A DNA stretch of 64,000 nucleotides from Kwoniella bestiolae CBS 10118 (Eukaryota; Basidiomycota; Tremellomycetes; Tremellales; Cryptococcaceae): contig NC_089242.1 of NCBI RefSeq assembly GCF_000512585.2, forward strand, positions 3,472,001 to 3,536,000, in the 5' to 3' direction. Shown piece by piece: positions 21,496 to 31,674 of this stretch. How positions within the stretch are numbered: position 1 is the stretch's first letter; every line of letters starts with the position of its first letter. The translations under genes were made by a program, and so were the position numbers. Under the pieces are notes generated by a model. It was not told the DNA's origin and did not search any database. It saw nothing but the letters and a program-made list of their open reading frames with translations.

Positions 21496-22705
21496 TCACG
21501 CGTTTACAGCGGTCGCCTCGGAAGTTCGGGGTTCGGCTACAGCATCACGGTGACCTTTTCGGCTGAAGAAACCGCCTTTAGCGGCACCTGCAGTGCCAGT
21601 TCCGGGAACTCCTACGGTTGCGGGGGCACCAGCAGCGGCGTGCTTCTCACGGTCGAAGACTCCGCCAGAAGTCGAGAATTTCCCGGAAGAGAGTTGGAGC
21701 AAGCTGAGATCAACCTTGGAAAGTCTGTAAAGATGATAGATGGTGAAGACAGGCTTGGCGAGTACATCCAAGACACCGTAAAAGACCATCTCTGAATCTG
21801 GGGTGATGACGTTACCACCATCGGCGAGCTGCGAGCGAGTCAGCGGGAGCAAACAAGTGAGAGTGAAGAATCACTCACACCCCAAGCGATTGGGTATAGT
21901 AGCCAGAGGAAAGATAGGATCGCAGCGGATGAGGTGAAGGCGCTCTTGTAATCGGCGCCAAGAGCTCCAGCACTGGCTCGAGCAGGTCCAGCGAGAACCC
22001 ACCAGATCTACTGAAGGTCAGCGGGAAGTGTCGCACTTTGGTGAATAGAACTTACGTAGAACAAAGCAGCGCATCCGAAAGCGTAGAAACCTGATACGAA
22101 GCCACATGAGCGCGCATCCCCGTGGGCATCATAAAGTTGAACTTACCCCATTTGTAGCTGGTAGCGACGAGGGCACCAACGAGTCCGGTCACAATCATGA
22201 CCAGGTCAAAGTAACAAAGTGCGATGATATCGGAGAGCGGGAGACCAGAAGCCAAGACCAAGGTCAAAAGGAGGGAGGGGGTGGTGATGACCCAATCGAT
22301 GTATCGAACATACTGCATTATCAGCCCGAGTCCCCGTCTAGGTAAGACTCACCCAAATCTGTCTGGTAGTGTTGGCAGAGTATCCCATGTGGCCGAACTC
22401 GGTAAGGATGGAGGCATAGCCAAGATCCGACGCCATGGAGAAGTATGCGATGGCAGCGGTGGTGAGGATGAACTGAGAGAAGGATTCAGCGACGCCTTCT
22501 CGTCCTTTTGCGACTGAAAATGACTCACCATAGCCAACTGATGGAAGACTCTTTGACCTCGTGGGAGAGTAAATTGCCAGAAGAAGACGACGATATCGGT
22601 AAAGGTCATGATCGCGAACACCGCCCAGAGCCAGTCAGACCCATGGGTGGTGATGTGCTGGACTGATCCAGTAGGAGGGTTGGTGTCTAAAGCTTGGTTG
22701 GGCAT
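21496..22705 (-). CDS. Type-1 (microbial) rhodopsin
   Basis: Six exons (22705-22529, 22472-22353, 22312-22147, 22090-22056, 22007-21879, 21828-21496) give 319 residues with seven hydrophobic helices. Helix C reads VRYIDWVITTP, keeping the Arg and the Schiff-base counter-ion Asp. Helix G has the retinal-binding lysine with its Asp in LDVLAKPVFTIYH. The position of the cytoplasmic proton donor (Asp96 of bacteriorhodopsin) is Thr in this protein (TTPSLLLTLVL). A 70-residue Gly/Ala/Ser-rich cytoplasmic tail follows. Fungal opsins work as light-driven proton pumps or green-light sensors in plasma membrane; this one is more likely a slow pump or sensor. Confidence 0.93.
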
Positions 22706-23126
22706 CTTGTGATATAGTTAATTTGCTTTGTGATAGGTTGATGGGAGAAGAAAATTCTAGTACGGCTCTTCATATCCTCTATATATACATATGTTTGTGC
22801 ATACGTATGAAAATGTCGACATCGTCTGCTCACAACAGAAATGCCCAGGTAAAGAGAAAAACCGAAATCATTTTGAACATGACGTCGATGTTTACGTATA
22901 TTCTGCCTAAATGTTCTATTTTCGATCGCAGATTTCAAGAGGCAAGATCGGGAATTTCACTGATGTTCCAGCTAAAGACATTATCAAGCCGGAGTTCGGC
23001 AAAGCATGTCATGTCATATCGTGTCTCATATGATGATGATGATAGAGTAATCGTAACCAGATAGCCAGACTAGCGAACATGCAAACGCCGTCAGAGGCCT
23101 AATCAAGCCACTAACGCATTCCAGCG
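22706..23126. other. Intergenic: rhodopsin promoter and 3' side of the Zn2Cys6 gene
   Basis: AT-rich sequence with no supported gene. It must contain the rhodopsin promoter, read leftward from 22706; no motif stands out clearly. Confidence 0.35.
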
Positions 23127-25240
23127 TCATGGTAACATACACAGTACCACGTCAACCTTTTTGTCCCAGTCTTCTTCTTCCATCTCAGCCAAGGGGTGGG
23201 TCAGAAACACATCTAATGCGCGCGCACGAGGGTATGCGGATTCAATCATCGGATCTGGCGTCGGCGTGATCCAGCTCTGGCTAGAGCTAGCCATCATATA
23301 CCGGGCGATCTGTTCGGAGATAGCCTCGAAAGCATTACGAAGACCTAATGTACCTGGCGTGGTGGCTGCATACTTCAAAGTCAGTCGCCTGGAATCGGCA
23401 GCAGCGGTGACTCACCAGCTAGACCCTCCATCAGGGACGTGCATGCTTGGATGTCCAGGAATACGTCTACTGTTGCAGGTACGAGATTCCAGCGATTCTG
23501 TCTGGCTTGCACGAGCGCATGGAGATACGTCATTCCTTGGATGAACAAAGTGTGCATGGTGATCCAGTCTGAGACGTCAGCGAGAGAAGTTCGGTACCCC
23601 CCAGACTTACTGAAACTGATCAGGCCCATTCGGTACATATCTTTGCTTCTCTTGAGAACCTCCCTTGAACTGGTTAAAGCTGTGGTTGTCGCGTGTCGAT
23701 CCGGGGTGGGACCTGCTTTGGAAGGTCGGTAAAGCATAGAAGTTGTTGCATGATATTGTAGCACTTGCCAATCGTCGTTGGCGAATCCTGCGCCTTCGGG
23801 GCACGTATCGCGCCATTGAACGAGTTTGCCGATCATGGTATCATACCAGAGAGCTGGCGGAGGGGCCTTTGTGGTATAAAGTCGTGTCAGGATTTCGCTT
23901 TGGATCCGACAGAGACGGTAGACCTGGAGCGATGCAGCTTTCAAAGGCGATATGTCTCCGGAGAGGACTGAAGTGTCGGTGATGAGTGCATCGTCGTAGA
24001 CCGAGGGGAGCTTTGAAGTCAGCGAATTCGCGAGACATTTGTCACTCACATCTGTTGTAACCCAATGATCCGAAATGGCGGGTGGTCGGGTTGTTACTGC
24101 GCATGTCATCACGTCGATAGAGTATGTACTGGAGTCCGCTCGTGAGCGGAGTCGGCGGTAATTCAACTCACATCCAGAACAACCTCCGCATCATGTCCTG
24201 CTCTAGAGGCGTTCTCTCTTCCCCTTCGCTTTCGCAATGCAATCCCATTCCTGTTGCATGTCTGGCTGCAGATCCGGCAAGTTCCCAGGCGTTTCCACAG
24301 CTCGGTTTATAAAGGACGAAGATCAGATGAGCGACCTCCATCTGCAGACTGTCTAACCTTTTCATCTCCGGTCCACAGGGCGCATTGTCCACCGCCGCGT
24401 GAAACAAACTTTCTGCTCGAGACCCTAAAGTCGTGTATAAAGGGCTTATCTTGGACAACGAAGCAGCGCCAATGGCTAGAGCCAGAAGGACCGTCGCGAT
24501 GTCATTCCTGGGCACAGGACCGTCGGAGAAGCAGACGGCATCGACTTGCCGTTGCAGGGTTGGGATGTGGAAAACGGGGAATGCGGCGTTGGTGTATAGG
24601 AAATAATGCGAAAGCAGTTCATGTATGTGCTGTGCGGAGGGAAGGATAGAGCGGTCGAAGGCGACGAGAGAGGAGTGATACGAAGGAGGTTCATTGATTA
24701 TGACAGGTCGATTAGGTGCCGCGGACCCTCCGCTATCGAAACTAGCTGGAGGGAAGGGTGGTGGTGACGGCGTCGATTGAGGTGAGGTAGCGAGGCGTGG
24801 TCTCTTGGCTAGTCGACCTGATATCTCTGCTCCTCCATGTCGATTGATCCACTCGGCCTTCTCACTCTCTAATTGACGAACACGCTCCTCAAGAGTAGCA
24901 ATATAACTTTGATAGGTCAGCTCGGCGATGGATTTTTGCAGCTCACCTCCATGAAGTCGTGGCATTCGCATATACACAATCCTTCCCTTGTTTCTGACAC
25001 CTCGCGCAGATGGGCCTCTCTCCGGTGCACTAGATGAGAGGTATCAGCTGTGTTGGGCAGAGAAAAGAGAGATTACTTCACCTTGATCTTCCTTGTTCTA
25101 CATGGCTCACAAGCGGATCTCGGAGTGATCCGTCCCATTGCTGGGGCTGCGATTGCTGGTCGTCTAGTGGGGGTTTTGACACCATTGGAAGTTTGGTTCA
25201 CAGATGTAGAGGGGGCGCTGTCGTAGGTGGATGATGCCAT
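23127..25240 (-). CDS. Zn2Cys6 transcription factor with fungal-specific domain
   Basis: Seven exons (25240-25082, 25029-24947, 24906-24172, 24128-24050, 24010-23611, 23568-23416, 23365-23127) give 615 residues. The Gal4-type cluster at about residues 45-72 has spacing C-x2-C-x6-C-x6-C-x2-C-x6-C (ACEPCRTRKIK then CTGERPICARCQKQGKDC), split by an intron after the first half. A coiled coil follows (YIATLEERVRQLESEKAEW), then a Ser/Pro linker and the Fungal_trans domain (HELLSHYFLYTNAAFPVFH, ATGMGLHCE, DMMRRLFW). The intron 24011-24049 is only 39 nt. It is next to two D-2-hydroxyacid dehydrogenases, an aldolase and 5-oxoprolinase, so it may control some of them; that is inference. Confidence 0.88.
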
Positions 25241-25545
25241 GCTTTCTCGTGAACGATGTGGTCCAAGAGCATCACGCGGATCTCGTTGAGATGGAAAGAA
25301 TAGGAAAAGGTTCAGGTCTTCAGAAGTCGTTGAACCGGTTAGCTAAAATCAGCGAGATAACAAATAATGAATTGGTCAGTGGTGATTGCAGCATCTTCGC
25401 ACTTCACGCGTTGCAACGTTATGCATGGTGTCTTCGCCAACTACGCATATGGTATATACAAGTACTATCCATGATTCAGCGCTGTCCTTTCGGCCCACAC
25501 ATGTCTCTACGGTCGTGTTGGCGAGACCTGGGTCGGTCGTCCGAG
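25241..25545. promoter_or_regulatory. Promoter of the Zn2Cys6 gene
   Basis: This 305-bp stretch lies between the regulator start and the stop of the next minus-strand gene. I see no coding sequence. An ACGCGT at 25402-25407 is present, but nothing ties it to a replication gene. Confidence 0.35.
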
Positions 25546-26715
25546 CTAACCAACCCGATTTTTGATCCTCCCGCTTTCCATCGCATCAATCATATGTTCT
25601 ACCATAGCCAGACAGGTAGCCTCTTGGACGTCAGCGGGGGCGGCACCGTAGTGAGGCCTGGACACATAGTCAGCTTGATCGATTTGCCAGATTTTAGGAC
25701 AGAACATACGTGATGATGCACCCCGCTTTGCACAACCCTGCATACCTTTCTTTCGTCGGGGGTTCTACCACCGTCACATCCACTCCGGCACCTGCGATCT
25801 TCCCCTCATTGAGCGCGACTTCCAAGTCGTTCTCATCAACTATCCCACTCCTAGCTACGTTCACCAAGACCGCTGAACGTTTCATAATCTCGAATTGAGG
25901 AGCAGAGATCATCCCCTTTGTGTCTTTTGTGAGCGGACAATGGAGTGATACGACGTCTGACTGAGTGAGAAGATCGTTGAGGGATGAAATGAGGGTGAGG
26001 TGGGTAGGGGGAATGCCTCTTTCCCAGCGTTGCAGATCGTGAGGAGACAAGAAAGGGTCGTGAAGGATGATGTGACCTTGGAAAGCAGCCTGGAACATCC
26101 TGGCAAGGGCGAATCCGGTGTCTCCACCGCCTAGACAAGTCAGCGCTATCCTTCAAGCACAACATGCTCACCAATCACCCCAATGGTCTTCCCAGATAAT
26201 GTTTGACCTCCCCATCCATCAGCTTTGTTGATGGTTTCTCCGGCGTAAAATCGAGCATGGGTTGTGCTGATTTTTCTTGCTACACTACTCGGCGGAAGAT
26301 CAGCGAGATCCCTTCTGTGGATCATCCACACTTACTCTATGATCAATCCGAGTGCTAATTCAGCAACAGCTTGAGCCTGCATAAGTCAGCTCTGACCTCC
26401 ATCCGAGGAACTCACATTGATCCCAGGAGTATTCATAACCACAATACCAGCATCCTTCAACGCTTTGAGGTCCAGCATGTCCACCCCTGTTCCTTGCTTG
26501 GCAATGTACTTGAGCATGCCATGTTTGTTGACGACGTCTACGTCCTCCTTGGTGACATTTGCCGATATCGTCAATGCACCTTGGGCGATCTGTCGCCAGT
26601 CATTGAACCTTTCTGACGAAGGAAGTATCAGATCGAAGTGATCCGAAGCGAGCGCGAGGGCCTGAGAGTGGAGGGTGTTGAGCGCGACCACGATGGGTTT
26701 GGACGATGAGGTCAT
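25546..26715 (-). CDS. D-isomer-specific 2-hydroxyacid dehydrogenase (phosphoglycerate-dehydrogenase-like)
   Basis: Five exons (26715-26416, 26376-26336, 26284-26172, 26130-25710, 25657-25546) encode 328 residues. The substrate domain has LKYIAKQGTGVDMLDL and VVMNTPGIN, then AQAVAELALGLI. The nucleotide-binding loop is TIGVIGGGGDTGFALARMF. Catalytic residues sit in LVNVARSGIVDENDL (Arg), VDVTVVEPP (Glu) and TPHYGAAPADV (His). Members oxidise or reduce 2-hydroxyacids such as 3-phosphoglycerate, lactate or glycerate with NAD(P). It is clearly different from the enzyme at 20 kb, so they are not recent duplicates. Confidence 0.86.
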
Positions 26716-26931
26716 CTTGAGTAGCATAGGGTGTATGATATCGATGAATCAAAATAGAATATGAACATGATGATGGACGTATGAATGTGAAGCAGATGTA
26801 GTACGCAGTGAGTGTAGGAAGAACAAAGCTCAAGAGAGAGAGTGGTACACAAAGGATCACCGGGAAAGCATCAGGTGAGGTTTCTTGGCACGGAACTTCA
26901 CATTGTACTACAATCAAGATACAAAATTCAA

Positions 26932-27897
26932 TTAGGAGTACGATCTATCACCAGTCTTGGTAGTGCCCGTAGCGAAACCCATCTGCCTCTCCATCTCCGC
27001 AGCGAGACAGGCATTGTCTACAGCGATTGAAACCATGTCGAAACCTTGATCCAGACGTTGCTTGGCGATTTGACCGTTAGAACCTAAAATTGTGTATTGT
27101 CAGTACCGCTCGTTGCATCAGCTGCCGGGTCACACTCACAGAAAATAGCAGCAACCTTGCCAGCATCGTGAGCAGCTTTGAGAGTCTTCGCGATAGCCGC
27201 TTCGTGTTCCTCACCGCCGAATTGTACGTTCATTTGTTTGGAAAGGTCGAATGGGCCTTAACGATCAGCTCCGTTCGAAAGGCTTCAAGCTCACCAATGA
27301 ACAATACGTCCAGTCCTGGTACCTTCGCGATCTCCTCTACATTCTCAATACCCTGTCTAGACTCAATCTGAACGATAACCAACAGCTTGTCGTCCGCTTG
27401 CGCATCGTACTCCGAACCTTTACATCCGAACATAGGAGGACAGAACATGGGACCGTAGCCCCGAGAACCGGTGGGAGGGTATTTGGAAAACGACACAATC
27501 TTCTTAGCATCTTCGGCGTTGTGACACATCGGAGTCATGACACCATGCGCTCCCGAGTCGAGTGCCCGCTTGATCATCCATTCCTCGTTCCATGGGATTC
27601 TGATGATGGGACTTGCGCCGGCGGCAGTCGCGGCGAGGGAGAGCTAAACTTGATCAGCTCTGTACAATGACATTGTTGACTCACATCAAAGTAATCCTTG
27701 TCCGTAATAGCACCATGCTCAGCGTCGATCAATACCCAGTTGAAACCACCAGTAGCAAGAACGGTCGAAATGGTGCAAGCTCCGGGAAGACTATCATTAT
27801 CAGCGTTGTCCACGATCGGTTCCACTCACGTGCACCAAAACCCGAGACCAGGTTGTTTGGCTTGAAGAGCGTTTCTGAGGTATGTCCTGGATTCCAT
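26932..27897 (-). CDS. HpcH/HpaI-family class II aldolase
   Basis: Five exons (27897-27830, 27790-27685, 27643-27295, 27256-27140, 27083-26932) give 263 residues. Family blocks are FNWVLIDAEHG near residue 50, IIRIPWNEEWMIKRALDSGA, GVMTPMC, the metal-binding Glu in VIVQIESRQGIENVEEI, and DVLFIGPFDLSK. HpcH/HpaI enzymes split 4-hydroxy-2-oxo acids (for example 2,4-dihydroxyhept-2-enedioate or 2-keto-3-deoxy sugar acids) to pyruvate and an aldehyde, using a divalent metal. It lies 216 bp before the start of the dehydrogenase, a combination that fits 2-keto or hydroxyacid catabolism. Confidence 0.86.
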
Positions 27898-28137
27898 GAT
27901 GGCTATATCAACTATCGACCTTTCTGCTATGATAAGAAAGAGGTCAACAGTGAATTATAGTCCTGTTGAAGATGATATATCTATGCAAGCATGCTGTAGG
28001 CTATCACGGCGCGTGTTTGTCCCGAATACCCATCGGGATCGTTCGGTAAATTGGGCCGACTCCCCGCATCAACTCGGTCCGGAGCAAATCTTAGGCAGGG
28101 GTTGGCAGGGGTTGCATGCTCAGGAGGATATGTATAT

Positions 28138-31100
28138 CTATTCTAGTTCTGTATAACTTCTTTTCCCTCGCTGGATCAACAGATGGTCGCTAGTGGCTGC
28201 AGCGGTCCATTCTCTGAAAGAAATCGGTCAGCTCGGTACACGCTGGTACGGAATGTGATCTGAGAACCCACATGTTCACAAATATCGTCTGCGTCTCATC
28301 GATGATTAACGCAGGACCTTTCACCTGGTCACCTGTGCGGAGTGAGCCCAGCTCGAAGACTGGCACATCCTGTCTTTTACCCTCTTGGCCATACCATACG
28401 TACGCTTCCTGGTGAAAGTCGGCCTTGCTTTCGTCTATGCTGCTCAGCTTCAACGATTTATACTCCGCAAACGCGGATGGGCCGAGCGAGTCAAACGTTT
28501 TTCCAATGCCTCGGACCTGGGGTCATTCATTTCAGCATTGATCCCTTATTCCTCCCACTCACCTTGATATCGTCCACGATTATATTCTTGTTCAGCAAGA
28601 ACCCGAATTCCTCTTTGTATGCCCTCTTAAACTCCTCCTCGAAGTCGCCTTTGTCTGACGCCGTTTCCAATACCATCAAAGACGTGTCAGATCCGTCAAA
28701 TCGCATGTTCAGTAGCCGCTCGACCTGTATCTTACTGTCCTCAAAGCCGGACTCCTTCAGCACTTTGGTAACCTTCGTTGCTAGCTCGTCAAGCCTGGAC
28801 GACAGAGATATTTTGGTGGAACCATTGTATGTGTCAGATGCGGGTTCTTGCTGCTCGTACACTCTGGCAACGTTGTCAGCGGATGACACCGTGATTACTT
28901 ACTCACCGATCAGCGAGAGCTAAACCATAAGCTGAAAGAATTGAGGAGTAATTGTGAATCAAAACCCGCTCTATGCCCAGCAGCTGCTCAATGCGTTAGC
29001 TCACACGTTACCACACAATTGTTGTGCCCGCTCACCTCGGCAATCTCGCAAGCATGCTGACCTCCAGCTCCCCCGAAAGACGCGAGGACATGCTCATCCG
29101 TCTTAAACCCTCTCGCTTCGGTCAGTGTCCGAATAGGCCTGGCCATAGTCTCGTTGGCCACCTTCACAAATCCGTAGACCTGACCAGCCTTCGTCAGTGG
29201 TGCCATCCTCAGGTAACACTCACAATTTCATCAATTGATTTCTCCGTTCCGGTCTCTGAACGAATCTCCTTCGCAAGCTCCTCAAATTTCGTCCGGGATG
29301 CTTCCGGATCCAGATCTTGATCTTCATTGGGTCCGAAGCATTTTGGGAAGCTGGGTAACCGGGTGTAAGCGTGTCAATCCAGAAATCAGGCAAGCCAAAA
29401 CTTACTATTTCGGCACGAGCCGACCCAAAAACAGGTTCCCGTCTGTCAAAGCAAGTGGCCCGCCCTTCCTACAGATCCAAGAAGATGAGTTGCCTGAATT
29501 GCATCTGCGATGCTGAAGGCAAAGGCTCACCTGTAGCAAGCCGGACCGGGATGAGCTCCTGCAGATTCTGGCCCAGCACGGAAGAGCCCATTTTTGTACG
29601 TCAAGCAGCTACCTCCACCAGCGGCGACCTAGGATAGATCTTGTGAGTCTAGAGGACACGAAGACGGTGGACAAACACCCACCGTGTTGATGTCTAATTG
29701 CGGAGTAAACATAGATATCCCCGCAGTTGTCGTTTCCCAGACCGATTCATACCTCCCGGCATACCGGGATACATCGGTGGATGTGCCTCCCACGTCAAGA
29801 CTAATAGGTGGTCAGCCAGAACGTATGGCGGAAATTCTTGACCACCCACCCGATCACAGGAGATCTCTCTTCTTCGTCCCAACTCGTTAGAGCGCAGCCG
29901 ACAACTCCACCGGCTGGTCCTGACAGGATCGACTTGAGTCCTGAAAAGTTCTGCGCACATGTCAGCGAGCTCGGGAAAGAGGTCCACTCACATTTAGATC
30001 CACCAATCCCCCGTCCGATCCCATAAACTCCACATGTAAATCACCATCCTCTCCTCCCTCAAATCCAGAATAAAAGCCTTTCAGATAATCTTGTAGGACC
30101 GGTGTGAGGTAAGCGTCGCAGGTGGTAGATTGCCCACGATTGGTCATCTTAATCATAGGCAGGAGCTGAGACGATAATGAGATGTGAGGGAATCCCACTT
30201 CCGATGCGACTTTACCAATCGCGATCTCGTGATCGGGAAAGGTATACCTGGAATGTTTGAGTTAGTCTGAGGTGAGCTGATAAAACAAGACACCCACGAG
30301 TGCGCTAGACAGACAGCTATCGAGCGATAGTCCTCGTCGTATAACGACTGCAGGTCCTTTTTAACCGTGTCCAAGTCTGAATCGAACTCAGCTCAACACT
30401 TCCTCCATAAAAACTCACCTGGCTCGCGAATCACTTTGACCGCTTCTCCACTTAGTCCCTTGACTATTCTACCAGGTATTATGCTGTCCTGCTCTTCTGC
30501 GCCCACACCAGAATATGCTTTCTTCACCGAGCCATCGTCATTGAACACCAGAGCGTTTTGTTCGGCTTTCGGATCAGAGGAGAAGCCGACTGCAAAATGG
30601 TCTTGGATGAGTATCACGAAAGTACCAGTTCCGTCAACAGCTTACCCAACGTAACCCTCTCATCCACTTCCACTGCTTTCGAGTACAGAGGCTTTGCTCG
30701 CTTGATGTTCAGGTCAAAGATCCTAGGTCTGGCTTGATTGCCGATCTCAAGCAGATCTTTGAAACCCTTGGTGATGATCAAAGCATGCTTTTGGCCTTTC
30801 CTCTCCAGAAGTGCGTTCGTAGCGACCGTCGTGGAGAGTCTGACATACTCTGATACAAGTCAGCTCGGTCTGCGGCTACCAAAACTCACCAAGCTTGTTG
30901 ACTGGCAGTGGCTTTCCTCTTTCAAATTTCTGCCCTAGCACCTTCTCCAACGCTCTTCGTACACCCTCAGTAGGCGCATCGCGGTAATTCCCTGGATCTT
31001 GGGAGAGCAGCTTCAAAACAAACTCTTCTCGTTTGGATTCGTCTTGTCGAGCGGAATCTGGGTTGGAGAGGGGGAGAGTAGATACGTGAACATCGGTAAA

Positions 31101-31205
31101 CGTTCCTCCCTATGAACGGAAGATAAGCAGCGAGCGATTTCTTTGGTAGAGCTTACTCACTCGATCGATGGATATCCGGATAGAGCGGTCGGGGATTGAT
31201 GACAT
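28138..31205 (-). CDS. OXP1: 5-oxoprolinase, A half (HyuA-like), separate gene
   Basis: A multi-exon gene from ATG 31205 to TAG 28138 encodes roughly 730 residues that match the N-terminal half of eukaryotic 5-oxoprolinase. It opens with RISIDRGGTFTDVHV, then LLSQDPGNYRDAPTEG, STTVATNALLERKGQ, and a second ASKHA-type phosphate loop in SLDVGGTSTDVSRYAG. Further on come FGPNEDQD, GFVKVANETMARPIRTLTEA, ASFGGAGGQHACEIA and GPALIIDETQTIFV. The last exon closes with IEWTAAATSDHLLI, where the A half normally ends. The enzyme hydrolyses 5-oxoproline to glutamate with ATP in glutathione turnover. In animals, plants and yeast both halves are fused in one polypeptide of about 1,290 residues; here the B half is a divergent gene. 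Confidence 0.88.
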
Positions 31206-31674
31206 ATTGGAGACAAATTGAGACGAAGCTGAACAACACGAGATAAGGGTTATCCCTACGGGGCGGGATTTCGATGTGAAGCGTGAGTATACGAGTCGAA
31301 CGAGCAGATCACTTGGTCTAGTACGCTAGGTATCTTGCCAACTTATGGGGTATGAATGCTGAATCAAGAAGAGATGGGAATGATGATGATGATAAGAGTA
31401 GGCATCTCGGCTGAGTGCGGTGGAGGACCAAGGATGGAGGGATGTCGTTATCTTTGATTCCACTCATGTTTTATCACCATTCTTATCACTTTCCCGTATC
31501 TTGCATATGGTCAATGGTAAATCACTCCTTGATCAATCCCGCTATACTTCACCACTCGACGAGACAAAGCGAGAGCAGCTACGACCTCGTCTATCCTATC
31601 ATCCCAGCTGAGTTTGACCGCTCGACCCCTGTCACCTCGGCTATCTTCCCCACTGTCAACACCGCCAAATCATC
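31206..31674. promoter_or_regulatory. Shared promoter of the two 5-oxoprolinase genes, with GATA cluster
   Basis: The two start codons are 469 bp apart and face away from each other. Six GATAA cores (either strand) lie at 31242-31246, 31250-31254, 31391-31395, 31448-31452, 31471-31475 and 31483-31487; the first two form an inverted pair (GATAAGGGTTATC). Fungal GATA factors control nitrogen catabolite genes, and 5-oxoproline yields glutamate, so nitrogen regulation of both halves is a reasonable inference. Confidence 0.55.

Noticed and set aside
15769..25407. Other ACGCGT matches (about 15769, 21497, 25402)
   Set aside because: They fall in an intron, in coding sequence or near a non-replication gene; such 6-mers are expected by chance at this length.
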